From Bin80 sp965219915 (lineage in GTDB: Bacteria > Bacteroidota > Rhodothermia > Rhodothermales > Bin80), in contig OZ244794.1 of NCBI GenBank assembly GCA_965219915.1, positions 1,798,001 through 1,862,000 on the forward strand: a stretch of DNA of 64,000 nucleotides. The letters are read 5' to 3'. This document shows, piece after piece, positions 55,010 to 64,000 of the stretch. A program made the position numbers and the translations under genes. Every line of letters starts with the position of its first letter. Positions within the stretch are counted from its first letter, which is position 1. The notes under the pieces are model-generated. The model was not told the origin of the DNA, made no database searches, and worked only from the letters and a program-made list of their open reading frames with translations.

Positions 55010-57196
55010 TCAGTGTACGAACAGGATCTCACCGTAGTTTGGTAGCGGCCACATCTTTTCTGGTACCAGGCCTTCCAATTTATCCGCCGCCTCGCGCACT
55101 TTTTGCATAGCCGGTATGATCATGTCTTTCTTGTGCATTGCTTCGGCAAGCAAGTTTTCCTGGTGCATATTCAGCAGCTTGGTTAGCTCATCCACAGCAC
55201 TCACAAGTTCGGACAGTGTGTCGTTGAGTGTCTTGACGACGGGGACCACGGATTCCTTCACATGCAGTCCAATACCTTTAGTCTGTGCAGCAGTCTGTGT
55301 GAGTTCATTCAGGTAACTGAACCCAGCCGGCAGTACTTGTGTTCGCACGATATTCTCCAATGTTTTGGCCTCAATATCAATTGCCATCTCATACTGCTCC
55401 AAGGCAACCTCGTAACGGGCGTGCAATTCGGAGGAACTGAGGATACCAAAGGATTCAAAAAGTTGAGTATTCTTCTCGGAAGTCAGGAGTCCGAGCGCAT
55501 CAACAGTCGTGCGCAGATTCAGCAGACCACGTCGCTCAGCTTCCTGATGCCACTCTTCTGCATAGTTATCTCCTTCAAAAAGAATATCCTTGCATTCCCT
55601 GGCGATCTCAGCCACCATCTCAAGAACGACTTCTTTAAGGGCATCCGGGCCTTTATTGTCTTTGTCCCGTAGGCGGTTGCGAAGGCTGTTAGCAAAGTCT
55701 CGCAAGGATTCAGCAACCGAAGCATTAAGCACTACATTGGGGAAAGCGAGTGATTGATCAGAGCCTACTGCACGAAACTCGAACTTATTACCGGTAAAGG
55801 CGAATGGCGAGGTACGGTTACGATCCCCTGCGTGTCTGGGTACGAGCGGAAGCATACTCACTCCCAGAAACAGGTCCGTATCTTTTGCAGTACTCAGCGC
55901 ATCTCCCTTTATTAGTTTCTGGTACAGATCGTAGAGCTGCGTTCCGAGGAAGACGCTCAATATAGCAGGAGGGGCTTCGTTGGCTCCCAAACGATGGTCG
56001 TTGCTGGCGGAACTCACCGATATACGAAGCAGGTCCTGGTGTCTGTATACAGCACGAATCACTGCTGAGCAGAAAACTAGGAAGGGCAGATTCTCATGTG
56101 GTGCGTCTCCTGGATCTAGCAGGTTTTTTCCTTTATCAGTAGCGATTGACCAGTTAATATGTTTACCTGAGCCGTTCAGGTTAGCGAATGGTTTTTCATG
56201 TAATAGAGCCACCAGACCGTGCTTGCGCGCGATACTCTTGAGCGTAATCATTATAAGCTGCTGGTGGTCGGAGGCGATACCACTCGTCTCGAAGACGGGT
56301 GCAACCTCGTACTGGCTCGGTGCAACCTCGTTGTGGCGGGTTTTAACGGGGATGCCAAGGCGATAAAGCTCCTTTTCGGTTGCCAGCATACACGCGAGAA
56401 TTCGACTGGGGATCTCTCCGAAGTAATGGTCATCCAGCTGTTGTCCTTTCGGAGGTGCGGCACCGAGAAGTGTGCGTCCTGTATTGACCAAGTCCGCCCG
56501 GTGGTAGAAATATTCCTCATCAATATAGAAATACTCCTGCTCTGCTCCCACGGTTGTCTGTACGCGTTCGACATGTTCGCCGAGCAGGCGCAGGACACGG
56601 CGTGCCTGCCTGTCTAGCGCGTCAATGGAGCGTAGCAGTGGGGTTTTGTGGTCGAGTGCTTCACCGGTCCAAGAGACGAAACAGGTTGGAATAGCGAGGT
56701 AACTTCCGTTCTCATTCTCAACTAAAAAGGCAGGTGAAGAAGGATCCCAGATCGTATATCCGCGTGCCTCATGCGTAGCTCTGAGGCCACCGTTCGGGAA
56801 GCTGGATGCATCTGGTTCCCCTTGAATGAGGTCCTTTCCGCTCAGGCTTGCGATAGCCTTGCCAACAACGGTCGGATTAATAAAGCTGTCGTGCTTACCA
56901 GCGGTTCTACCGGTTAGCGGTTGAAACCAATGGACAAAGTGTGTAGCTCCACGCTCCAAGGCCCACTCCTTCATGGTCAGTGCCACGATCTCAGCGTGAT
57001 GCGTAGCAATAGGAGAGCTTTTGGTGATACAGTTCACCATCCCCTGGAAAACCTCCTTCGGCAGCCGCTTGCGCATCTCGTCGATACCAAACGTGTTTTC
57101 AGCGAAGTGGACCTCCAGGTCAGGCGGCTCAATCGTATCAATGTGATTGGCGCGATATTTAGTCGCAGCGGTGATGTTGTGGAGTCTGAGGCTCAT
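55010..57196 (-). CDS. glnN: Type III glutamine synthetase
   Basis: GSIII makes glutamine from glutamate, ammonia and ATP. The 728-aa length is that of GSIII, much longer than GSI. Conserved: FVSWTGEALDHKTPLLRSI, QEYFYIDEEYFYHR, KTRHNEVAPSQYEVAP, NLNGSGKHINWSIAT, and DRNRTSPFAFTGNKFEFRAVGSDQS near residue 470. The C-terminal third is the GSIII-specific helical region. The symbol glnN is used for this class. It is the only nitrogen-assimilation gene here; pabA/B beyond it consume glutamine amide nitrogen. Confidence 0.95.
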   Translation of the reverse strand: MSLRLHNITAATKYRANHIDTIEPPDLEVHFAENTFGIDEMRKRLPKEVFQGMVNCITKSSPIATHHAEIVALTMKEWALERGATHFVHWFQPLTGRTAGKHDSFINPTVVGKAIASLSGKDLIQGEPDASSFPNGGLRATHEARGYTIWDPSSPAFLVENENGSYLAIPTCFVSWTGEALDHKTPLLRSIDALDRQARRVLRLLGEHVERVQTTVGAEQEYFYIDEEYFYHRADLVNTGRTLLGAAPPKGQQLDDHYFGEIPSRILACMLATEKELYRLGIPVKTRHNEVAPSQYEVAPVFETSGIASDHQQLIMITLKSIARKHGLVALLHEKPFANLNGSGKHINWSIATDKGKNLLDPGDAPHENLPFLVFCSAVIRAVYRHQDLLRISVSSASNDHRLGANEAPPAILSVFLGTQLYDLYQKLIKGDALSTAKDTDLFLGVSMLPLVPRHAGDRNRTSPFAFTGNKFEFRAVGSDQSLAFPNVVLNASVAESLRDFANSLRNRLRDKDNKGPDALKEVVLEMVAEIARECKDILFEGDNYAEEWHQEAERRGLLNLRTTVDALGLLTSEKNTQLFESFGILSSSELHARYEVALEQYEMAIDIEAKTLENIVRTQVLPAGFSYLNELTQTAAQTKGIGLHVKESVVPVVKTLNDTLSELVSAVDELTKLLNMHQENLLAEAMHKKDMIIPAMQKVREAADKLEGLVPEKMWPLPNYGEILFVH

Positions 57197-57584
57197 GGGT
57201 GTAACGTAGTGTGTTTACGGTTAATGAGGGAAAGTTTCGGTACGCTGAAAGGTACGAACTCGTAGACAATAAAAAACGATGATTCAGCGAAATTCATTGG
57301 ATATTAGTGCAAAAAAGCAAAATTGGCAAAAAAATTTGCGTTTTCTGCCTTTTTCACAAAAATAACTAATGGATAGGATTGCCGATCGAGCGTCTACTCT
57401 AAACAAATAAATTAGTTCTCTGAGTGTGGAGTTGATTGCAAAAAAACGGTCCCCGTGAGTGATATAGGTTCAGGAGTGTGAGGGGGCTGATTCAGTCTTT
57501 TTTCCAGCGACTACGCGTGTGATGGCGGATACAATTCCCAAGTTGCTGTATTCAGATCAATATAGGGGTCCTCACAGGGTTACG
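57197..57584. other. Intergenic region upstream of glutamine synthetase
   Basis: About 388 bp, locally very A/T-rich near 57290-57370. On the minus strand a TATTTTTG at 57364-57357 matches the -7 element of this phylum, but no TTG lies at the expected spacing. No RNA gene recognised. Confidence 0.35.
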
Positions 57585-58400
57585 TTAGGACTTCCTGATC
57601 AACTCCATTGCGGCGGAATTCAGTCCTTCTGGTAATTTAGACGGGAGCTCACGCTCATTTAAGTTTGAAATTGGTGCAGCCAGTCGTACACTGTTCGTCA
57701 TGAACGCCGCTTCCACGAACTGCAATTCGTCTTCCTGAATCGTTCGCTCTACAACTCTGAGACCTATTTCTTGGGCAATCTGCATTATCCATCTTCGCAT
57801 AACTCCTGGCAAGACACCGTCCGAGATTGGTGGGGTAGTCCAGGTGTTACCAAATTTCAGGAAAAGATTCCCGATTGTCGTGCAACAAACTTTGCCAAGA
57901 GTATTCAGAAAGAGGGCATCATCATAGCCATCGGCCCGAGCGGCTTTAAGGGCTGCTAGATTATCCGTGTAGGCGAGAGTTTTATGACGGCTTGTAGGTG
58001 ACGTGCTATTTCGCCGAATGAGACTGGTTTGCAGTGAGATCGACTTAAATTGATCATTCTTATTAAGCGGCGATAAGCTCAGCAGTACTGTTGGAGGTAA
58101 CATTTGAGTATTCAAGCTCCATCTTTCTGCGGGGCCTGACGTAACCGTGATACGCAACACACCGCTATGGTCTTCGGTCAGGTTATTTTCGAGTAGATCG
58201 TTGATCTTTTTCTGATCAACTGCGATGTCGAGTGCAGCGGCATCGCACACAAGCCGGTTCACATGAGCCGAACGTAAAATCACGGTGCCACATACAACTA
58301 AGGACGTGTCGAATACACCATGTGCGAGTAACAACCCCCGATCCCTTAGGTCGAATGGGTGAATTGTATCTTGCCTGCCTGATTGCTCTAAGAGGAACAT
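57585..58400 (-). CDS. pabC: Class IV aminotransferase-fold protein, probable aminodeoxychorismate lyase
   Basis: The 271-aa protein has the PLP fold-type IV pattern: HGVFDTSLVVCGTVIL, the PLP-Lys in SRHKTLAYTDNLAALKAA (about residue 140), DALFLNTLGKVCCTTIGNLFL and SDGVLPGVMRRWIM. PabC releases pyruvate from 4-amino-4-deoxychorismate to give p-aminobenzoate. D-amino-acid or branched-chain aminotransferases share the fold; the overlap with pabA by 13 nt and the pabB upstream favour PabC. Confidence 0.85.
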   Translation of the reverse strand: MFLLEQSGRQDTIHPFDLRDRGLLLAHGVFDTSLVVCGTVILRSAHVNRLVCDAAALDIAVDQKKINDLLENNLTEDHSGVLRITVTSGPAERWSLNTQMLPPTVLLSLSPLNKNDQFKSISLQTSLIRRNSTSPTSRHKTLAYTDNLAALKAARADGYDDALFLNTLGKVCCTTIGNLFLKFGNTWTTPPISDGVLPGVMRRWIMQIAQEIGLRVVERTIQEDELQFVEAAFMTNSVRLAAPISNLNERELPSKLPEGLNSAAMELIRKS

Positions 58401-58972
58401 CGAAACCGCTCTATGATCCCTATGAAGTTTTGAAGAAGCCTGTGTCCTGACTCACTAAGTATAGATTCCGGATGAAATTGAACGCCAAATGTTGGGTTCT
58501 GCTTGTGTCGCAGCGCCATGATCTCGCCTTCTGAGGATTTAGCTTGAATGATCAGATCCTCGTTATCAATCTGTGTTACGATTAGGGAGTGATACAGGCC
58601 TACGGTCAGTGGATTGGGCAACCCCTGAAATAGGTCACATCCATCGTGTATCACGGGGCTTGCCTGACCATACTTTGGAAACAGAGAATTCGTCACGACG
58701 CCACCATAGGATTGTGCGATCGCCTGATGGCCAAGGCACACGCCCAGGATTGGTATCCGCCCTGAAAAATGCGAGATTACACTTAGACTGATCCCGGCTT
58801 CATTTGGGGTGCAGGGGCCTGGCGAAATCACCAGTGCTTTGGGCCGCATCGCTTCGATATCCTCCAATGTTGAACAATCAGATCCAACCACTTCGGTTGT
58901 CTCGCCAAGCTCCCGAAGGTATCGGCTCAGATTGAAGACAAAGCTGTCATGATTGTCAAGTAGCAAAATCAT
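58388..58972 (-). CDS. pabA: Aminodeoxychorismate/anthranilate synthase glutamine amidotransferase
   Basis: Class I glutaminase of 194 aa with triad Cys in GVCLGHQAIAQSYGG (about residue 80) and His-Glu in FGVQFHPESILSESG. LLLDNHDSFVFNLSRYL starts the protein. It supplies ammonia to PabB. PabA and TrpG are alike in sequence and one protein may serve both; placement with a PabB-type subunit favours folate synthesis. Overlaps pabB by 17 nt and pabC by 13 nt. Confidence 0.92.
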   Translation of the reverse strand: MILLLDNHDSFVFNLSRYLRELGETTEVVGSDCSTLEDIEAMRPKALVISPGPCTPNEAGISLSVISHFSGRIPILGVCLGHQAIAQSYGGVVTNSLFPKYGQASPVIHDGCDLFQGLPNPLTVGLYHSLIVTQIDNEDLIIQAKSSEGEIMALRHKQNPTFGVQFHPESILSESGHRLLQNFIGIIERFRCSS

Positions 58973-60311
58973 TCAACGATGCCTCTCTAGTCCCGTCAAG
59001 GATCTTTTGTGCTTTCAGCAGGGTCTCCGAATACTCCTCTTCTGGATCAGATAAAAGGGTAATTCCACTGCCAACATCAAGTCGTGCGCGATCACCCTGA
59101 AACTGGATGGTCCGAATCATTATGTTAAAGTCTGCCACGCCATCAAATCCGAAATACCCAAACGATCCGCAAAAAGCGCGACGGGGCCGCTGTTCTAACT
59201 GGTGAATGATCTCCATGGAACGACGTTTTGGTACTCCTGTTATGGATCCTCCTGGGAACACCGCAGACAAAAGATCAAAGGCATCGTTCCCGTCTTCTAA
59301 CTGTCCTTGAACAGAAGATGTGAGTTGATGCAGTCCGGCATATGATTCCAGTACGCAAAGGTCCCGCACTTTTACCGAATGAGGCTTACAAACTCGTGAC
59401 ATGTCATTGCGAAGTAAATCAACAATCATAATATTTTCGGCGCGATCCTTCTCAGAATTAAGAAGCCTGTCTCTGAACTGTTGATCTTCGACGGGATTAT
59501 CTGACCGTGCAATTGTGCCTTTAATTGGCCTCGCTTCGGCCAATCCCTGCGCGTTCACGGCGATCAATCGTTCTGGAGACGTACTGGCAATACTCCGCTC
59601 GCCGAAGGCACCGTAGGCAGAAAAGGGGGCGGGATTGCTCCTTCGGATTGAAAGATAGATGTGAAACGGATCTGCGTGCTGCGGTAAATCCGCCGTGAAG
59701 GCTTGTGCAAAGTTCGTTTGATAGATGTCACCTGCTCGAATGAATTCCTTGATTTCTTGCACCGTCTTCAAATAGTTTGTTTTCGAAATCTCGCTGCGCC
59801 AAGTTAGATTCGTTGCAGGCGTGGACGATTTTTGCGCGTTTCGGATATCTAGTCTGACTGCATTAATGCGGGCTTGTGCTGTACGTTTGCACGGCTTGCT
59901 CGACTCTTTTACGAAGCCCGATGAGATAATCCATGTTTGATTAGCGTAGTGATCGACGGCAACAATTGTATCGTACAGCCTGAAATGGCAATGTGCGCCA
60001 CCTTGACTACAAGGCTGCATTGCGTTTCGTGGGCCAAGCTCTGCAAACTCGTAATCGAAGAACCCTACCAACCCTCCCTGAAATGGTGGACCGTGATCAA
60101 TACGCCCGGCTGAATAAAAGTTGAGTGCGCGCCGCATGTCGCCAATCTTTGCCGCTTCCGGGATTGATTCAACCGGATCAATACACAGGTAGGAGTAACG
60201 GTCAAACCGCAGAGACGTTGATGAGCTGTCAAGCCAAATCAAACCGCGCCCCTGCGCATACGTCTGTGCCAGAGATTGAAGATCTATTGCGGCTAATTTC
60301 TGTGCCCACAT
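58956..60311 (-). CDS. pabB: Aminodeoxychorismate synthase component I
   Basis: The 451-aa protein belongs to the anthranilate-synthase fold. EARPIKGTIARSDNPVEDQQ has the PIKGT Lys that marks PabB rather than the PIAGT of TrpE. FIRAGDIYQTNFAQAF, LRNDMSRVCKPHSVKVRDL, SAVFPGGSITGVPKRRSMEII and GYFGFDGVADFNIMIRTI are the conserved C-terminal blocks. It converts chorismate to 4-amino-4-deoxychorismate with ammonia from PabA. First in the three-gene run. Confidence 0.92.
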   Translation of the reverse strand: MWAQKLAAIDLQSLAQTYAQGRGLIWLDSSSTSLRFDRYSYLCIDPVESIPEAAKIGDMRRALNFYSAGRIDHGPPFQGGLVGFFDYEFAELGPRNAMQPCSQGGAHCHFRLYDTIVAVDHYANQTWIISSGFVKESSKPCKRTAQARINAVRLDIRNAQKSSTPATNLTWRSEISKTNYLKTVQEIKEFIRAGDIYQTNFAQAFTADLPQHADPFHIYLSIRRSNPAPFSAYGAFGERSIASTSPERLIAVNAQGLAEARPIKGTIARSDNPVEDQQFRDRLLNSEKDRAENIMIVDLLRNDMSRVCKPHSVKVRDLCVLESYAGLHQLTSSVQGQLEDGNDAFDLLSAVFPGGSITGVPKRRSMEIIHQLEQRPRRAFCGSFGYFGFDGVADFNIMIRTIQFQGDRARLDVGSGITLLSDPEEEYSETLLKAQKILDGTREASLNDFAT

Positions 60312-60814
60312 AACTTTACATGTCCTACATATCCCAACTTAGTGTCAGGTTTAAGCTCTCTTCCGACCTTAGCTAGCAGGGTTTTAAAGTGTTAGATATT
60401 CCGTGTTCCTGTATTGGGATAATCTTCTTGGGATTGTAGAATTTTATTGGCACTGATCCCATTACCGCGAATGGTCATGCCGAAACGCCAATTTAGGTTG
60501 AGTGATCTCTTGGTCAGTCCGGTGCAGATACAGCGGAGACTAGCCCGCCAGATAGAGTGATTATTCGATTCTGAGCGTGGACGCCACAATTGCTGGAAGG
60601 ATTCTTCAAGTACTCAATAATACAGGCTGAGCTTGAGCGTATGGCAAATGGCTTCCGATGTACGCTCAGCGCTAATGAAGTCGGGCAGATGACTACCGGT
60701 GGAATGATACACACAAAACACATGCCCTTCGTTGCATCTTTTAAATCCACGCCTCGTAGGAACCGTTCGTTGTCCTCCAGGAAAAACCAGACTCTTAACT
60801 ACTCGAACTAATTC
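60312..60814. other. Intergenic region between pabB and the first lipoprotein
   Basis: About 500 bp, divergent. Several short open stretches exist on both strands but none has a signal, motif or coupling. No terminator, RNA or repeat recognised. Promoters for pabB (-) and the lipoprotein (+) must lie here. Confidence 0.35.
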
Positions 60815-61324
60815 ATGAAAAGCCCTAGTATACTTATTATTCTTACGCTCTTGGTTGGCGTTTTTGCCGGCTGCGTCGGGGAGGACGACGGAAGAATGGA
60901 GGAACAACAGCAGGAGCTCATATCGCTTCAGGAAGAATTCCAGGAAAAAGCAGCGGAGTTAGAGCAGGAGGAGGGGGGCGAGGAAGGAGAATCTGGCACG
61001 CAGTATGCATTGGCCGACACTGCCGAGGAGGTCCGGAGTGGGATAGAGTTGAGCATCAGCTACGATAGCACGCGTGAGGTGTTCAGCGGTACGATTACGA
61101 ATACGACGGACGAAATAGTCAGAATGGTTCGGGTTGAAGTTCATCTATCAAACGGAGTAGAGCTTGGCCCCACGGCTGCCGCGGATCTGGCGGCAGGCGA
61201 GAGCAGCGAAGTCGAACTTGATGCCGGTTCACAGACTTTTACTACATTTGGCGCGCACGTCGAGATCGGATCTGGCGAACATGGCAGTGGACATAGTGAG
61301 GAGGAAGGGGAGCATCGGCCCTAG
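60815..61324 (+). CDS. Small secreted lipoprotein, first of a tandem pair
   Basis: The 169-aa product has a lipobox (ILTLLVGVFAGC, Cys 20), then an acidic coiled-coil linker (QQQELISLQEEFQEKAAELE), GESGTQYALADTAEEVRSG, and a beta-sandwich (REVFSGTITNTTDEIVRMVRV, VHLSNGVELGPTAAADLAAGES) that looks like the FxLYD-type domain of secreted proteins. The tail is His/Glu-rich (GSGEHGSGHSEEEGEHRP), possibly metal-binding. A paralogue lies 580 bp downstream. Function unknown. Confidence 0.8.
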   Translation: MKSPSILIILTLLVGVFAGCVGEDDGRMEEQQQELISLQEEFQEKAAELEQEEGGEEGESGTQYALADTAEEVRSGIELSISYDSTREVFSGTITNTTDEIVRMVRVEVHLSNGVELGPTAAADLAAGESSEVELDAGSQTFTTFGAHVEIGSGEHGSGHSEEEGEHRP

Positions 61325-61906
61325 CCGCTTGCAGATTTGACCAGTAGGACCCAAGCTATTCTCTTCTCCAGAACTTAAGGGAAGCAGGGATACCCGGTAT
61401 GCGCCCTGCGCTCCGCTTTTTCGGAAATGCGTCCGGTCGGAGGGCATTGCTTCGGCAATCCTAGTTGAAACTGACTAGTTTGGAGTCTTGCTATGGGGTA
61501 AAGACGGTATTGAACTTCCCCTCTACGGATTTCGTCTCCACGTCAATTGCGTATAACTGGCCCGTGTTGTGTAGGTATGTCAATCTCTTGGACACAACAA
61601 ACAATTATAGCAGGTTTTTTGCCAAGTGTATGTTCGACAAGGATCAGCGTGGCTGGTATGGCCCGGCGGGCTATAAAGCAGTACGTATACACTAAAGATG
61701 TTGAAAGTAGCCCGGTATAGTGACACACTGATGCATATTCGACTCCTGTTGGCCTCATTTAATAGTGTGCGTGACTACTGGCAGCACGATGCACACTAAG
61801 CGTATGATCCGTCTAAACCACCGCATTTTCCGTTTTTCAAACTATCGCATGCATCGTAGCTACTCTGGTTTCACACACTTCCACCAAAACAAAACAGGAC
61901 GATACC
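61325..61906. other. Intergenic region between the two paralogous lipoproteins
   Basis: About 580 bp. ATTGC-TTCG-GCAAT at 61446-61459 forms a UUCG-capped hairpin without a T tract, perhaps an RNA-stability or termination element of the first lipoprotein. No gene recognised. The second lipoprotein probably has its own promoter here. Confidence 0.35.
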
Positions 61907-62287
61907 ATGAGAAGCTTCAAAGTACTTGCTGTTCTCACCCTTATGATTGGCATTCTGGCCGGATGCGATTCCATGGGGGAACAAGGTGAGTCGGGTACGC
62001 AGTTCGCGTTAACCGACACAGCCAAGGAGATTCGCAGCGGAGTCGAATTAGTCATGAATTATGATGGTTCACGCAAGGTGTTTACCGGCACGGTGACCAA
62101 CACTACGAATGCAACGGTCACAAAGGTCAGAGTTGAGATTCATCTGTCAAACGGAGTGGAGCTCGGTCCCACACCGAACGTAGATCTCGCTGCTGGAGAG
62201 ACCGAGTCGGTCGAACTTGATGCCAGTACACACAGTAATTTCAACACATACAGCGTCCATGTCGAGATTGGGTCCTCCCGCTCATAA
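61907..62287 (+). CDS. Small secreted lipoprotein, second of a tandem pair
   Basis: The 126-aa product has a lipobox (LTLMIGILAGC, Cys 20) and the same beta domain as its neighbour: GESGTQFALTDTAKEIRSGVEL, RKVFTGTVTNTTNATVTKVRVE, IHLSNGVELGPTPNVDLAAGE, SVHVEIGS. It lacks the coiled-coil linker and the His/Glu tail of the longer copy. The two are evidently duplicates that kept the domain and lost or gained flanks. Confidence 0.8.
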   Translation: MRSFKVLAVLTLMIGILAGCDSMGEQGESGTQFALTDTAKEIRSGVELVMNYDGSRKVFTGTVTNTTNATVTKVRVEIHLSNGVELGPTPNVDLAAGETESVELDASTHSNFNTYSVHVEIGSSRS

Positions 62288-62417
62288 GTAATTAAGACCT
62301 TGATGTCCGTGCCGAGATTTGCTGAGGTGAGTACGGCGGTGGACACGGGGCAAGGGATGCACGGCACCCTTGAACTGGAGTGATCGACTTGGCAATTATT
62401 AGAATCTGAAAGCGCGG

Positions 62418-62448
62418 GCGCCCCTGAACACAGGGGCGCTTCTTGCTG
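62418..62448 (+). terminator. Terminator after the second lipoprotein
   Basis: GCGCCCCTG (62418-62426) and CAGGGGCGC (62431-62439) form a perfect 9-bp stem with an AACA loop, followed by TTCTTGCT. It lies 130 bp beyond the stop codon. The surrounding 62288-62740 holds no other recognisable element. Confidence 0.65.
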
Positions 62449-62754
62449 GTCGCTTAGAGGAGATCCCAGTTTGGATGTAATGCGCTTCAGCAGTCGCCAT
62501 TAGAGCTGAAAACTATTCCCAGACGAATTACTAAGCTTACAGTAAATAAACAGTTCACGTAGCGCGGCCGTCAGTCAAATTGTAGCGGAATTGAGCCTTG
62601 GCTCTTTCTTGGCTTTCTACGGGTTAATCAGGGTCGCCTTAATCAAGCTTGCTTGTGGTATTCATACAAGACAGGATCTTGAACCGGCAACCGATCCGAG
62701 ACATTTATGAATATGACCAATTTTGGTCAGTCAAAATCAATCATCCCATACAAA

Positions 62755-63600
62755 TAAGGATTGAACCCAAATGAATGGATGGGTTCGCAGAGACGTAATT
62801 TCCGGTTGTTTCCCGATATACTGAAGTGTACGCTTAGGCGTCGCAACACCGGTCAGCCCGTAGAAATATGTGCGCGTACTGACGTTGTCCGCATACAGGA
62901 TAGTCTTATGCTTGCCCGCCAGATGGTGATGATCGGCCACCGTACGTACACGTTGGCCGAGCGTAATGAAGACCTCCAGAACTATTTGACAGGGGCGACC
63001 CATCTGATAACTTATGATCGTAGCGTCCATGAAAGGGTTGGGGTAATTACCGAGAGGGTCCATTTTTCCGTTTTCACGTGTCTTTTCGGTACCGGTTGGG
63101 GACCTCAGCCGAAGTTGGCACCAATCCACCTTCCGTACATGGCTGGAAAACTTCAGCTTCATACTCTGGGTCCCCTCATCCAGGGCAGTACCGTTTGCGG
63201 TGATTACGCGAATGGTCCTGAAGTCATCGGAAGGGTTTTGAAGTGTAAAAACATCAATCTTATATCCACCGTCAAATTCAGGCGAAAAGGAGACCTAGTT
63301 TGCCTGACTGGCCAGTTGTACTTGCAGATCGTAGATACCCACCTGATCTACACGTACAGTTTAGGTCATCCACTCACGACAGGCGGTATTCCCAATATGG
63401 TAGCCAATACCGTCAGTTGTTGGGAATACATCTACACCATCGATAAGGCGAATACCGCCCTCCTCATTGGTAGGTGAAATATCTCGATAGGCTACACTTG
63501 GTCCACTGCCGACAGAACACAGGTGCGCGCATGGGCATCCAACACCAGATAAAGAGTGTTGTACATGATTAACGAAGATCTAATGAATGAGTATGCGACG
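62755..63600 (-). pseudogene. Decayed secreted CBM6-type protein with T9SS sorting domain
   Basis: On the minus strand, AYRDISPTNEEGGIRLIDG, GYHIGNTACREWMT-stop-TVRVDQVGIYDLQVQLASQ, AN-stop-VSFSPEFDGGYKIDVF and TALDEGTQSMKLKF reproduce a CBM6 module, with in-frame TAA (63363-63361) and TAG near 63297 where a Tyr-like residue and one more codon should be. A frame change near 63500 joins LYLVLDAHARTCVL to it. After it come LGNYPNPFMDATIISYQMG and TLGQRVRTVADHHH, a worn type A T9SS domain. The gene once encoded an exported polysaccharide-binding or degrading enzyme; its catalytic part is gone or lies further 5' beyond recognition. Sequencing errors cannot fully explain a stop pair plus a shift, but should be excluded. 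Confidence 0.7.
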
Positions 63601-63674
63601 GGCGTAAGATAGCGCCCGGCTTTTCCATCAGATATCATAGATCTCAAAGTAAAAGCGACGCACCTGATCATGCA

Positions 63675-64000
63675 CTATTTGATCAATTGCATGTACCGGG
63701 TCATCAATACGGACGCTCCTACCTCGAGTCTGTACAGATAGACGCCTGAAGCCAATCCAGCACCGTCAAAACGTACGGTATGCGTCCCTGCTGTATGTGG
63801 TTTTTGATCTAGGAGGGTTGCGGCTGGTCTTCCGAGTGTGTCATAGACGCGCAGGGTAACGGTTTCGGATTCAGGTAGTGCGAATCGAATTGATGTACTT
63901 GGATTGAAGGGGTTGGGATAATTCTGGTCCAACGCGATCTCTTTCGGAAGCTCATTGGCGTCTTCAAGATTTGTCTGGGTCACGTCGGTTACCGTCACCT
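63675..64000 (-). CDS. C-terminal end of a T9SS-exported protein, cut by window edge
   Basis: The last 108 codons of a gene that continues beyond 64000. All that is visible is a type A sorting domain: IALDQNYPNPFNPSTSIRF, VYDTLGRPAATLLDQ, GLASGVYLYRLEVG, YMQLIK. The cargo's function lies outside the window. It sits about 75 bp upstream, on the same strand, of the decayed CBM6 protein, so both may have belonged to one polysaccharide locus. Confidence 0.85.
   Translation of the reverse strand, partial: VTVTDVTQTNLEDANELPKEIALDQNYPNPFNPSTSIRFALPESETVTLRVYDTLGRPAATLLDQKPHTAGTHTVRFDGAGLASGVYLYRLEVGASVLMTRYMQLIK

Noticed and set aside
57357..57364. TATTTTTG, a perfect -7 element on the minus strand upstream of glutamine synthetase
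   Set aside because: No TTG at the 19-21 nt spacing, and it lies 160 bp from the start codon in an A/T-rich stretch.
62761..63477. 238-codon open frame on the plus strand
   Set aside because: It is the complement of the decayed CBM6/T9SS gene, whose recognisable protein pieces are on the minus strand.

Overview
The window reads as a chromosome segment of a Bacteroidota-like bacterium, most probably of the Rhodothermota/Balneolota side. Grounds seen in the sequence: five C-terminal type IX secretion (T9SS) sorting domains of the NYPNPF type, a PorV/PorQ-family barrel protein, TonB-dependent receptors with carboxypeptidase-like N-terminal domains, a type III (GlnN) glutamine synthetase, a GWxTD-domain protein, a 31-residue Lys/Arg-rich ribosomal protein, and a tmRNA whose tag reads ANDYSYAMAA (close to the Salinibacter tag as I remember it). 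The assignment is inference; no rRNA is present.

Layout. 1-13.3 kb (+): a cell-surface cluster with the 3' end of a TonB receptor, a 1280-aa Asp-rich T9SS protein and a PorV/PorQ protein joined by 1-4 nt stop/start overlaps, then a secreted putative glucan-binding T9SS protein, a hairpin terminator, an FkbM methyltransferase and a secreted GH13 amylase with its own T9SS domain. Together they look like an alpha-glucan capture and degradation system. 13.4-16.8 kb (+): VWA protein, ksgA, mgtE. 16.9-18.8 kb (-): a beta-propeller lipoprotein followed by what looks like a decayed thioredoxin-like partner. 18.9-28.5 kb (-): a tight housekeeping run, M20 amidohydrolase, HesB/ErpA, clpC, tyrA, gcvT, ftsK, purE. 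28.6-33.4 kb (-): a glycoside hydrolase lipoprotein overlapping a 1157-codon (alpha/alpha)6-barrel-like protein. 33.5-36.4 kb (-): a toxin-antitoxin island, hipBA plus a RelE-like toxin with an unrecognised helical partner, with a possible transposase remnant. 36.8-39.6 kb (-): sugar MFS transporter and a GT4 glycosyltransferase. 40.3-44.1 kb (+): a second TonB receptor and a sugar-phosphate-isomerase-like protein. 44.2-44.6 kb (-): tmRNA with promoter and terminator.

44.7-46.0 kb (-): lipoprotein and alpha/beta hydrolase. 46.2-54.9 kb (+): bS22/mS38-like mini ribosomal protein, YtxH protein, YaaA, TSUP permease, lone CcmA-like ATPase, an 85-aa unknown coupled to a tRNA-queuosine mannosyltransferase-like protein, MazG-like pyrophosphohydrolase, GWxTD protein, asparaginyl-tRNA synthetase with a coiled-coil insertion, and a nitroreductase. 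55.0-57.2 kb (-): glutamine synthetase III. 57.6-60.3 kb (-): pabB-pabA-pabC, overlapping genes for p-aminobenzoate synthesis. 60.8-62.3 kb (+): two paralogous small lipoproteins. 62.7-64 kb (-): a decayed secreted CBM6-type protein with in-frame stops, then the 3' end of another T9SS cargo gene that runs off the window.

No CRISPR array, rRNA, tRNA, intact insertion sequence or prophage was seen. The least explained items are the RelE/helical-partner pair, the glycoside hydrolase/1157-codon pair, the Asp-rich T9SS protein and the tandem lipoproteins.
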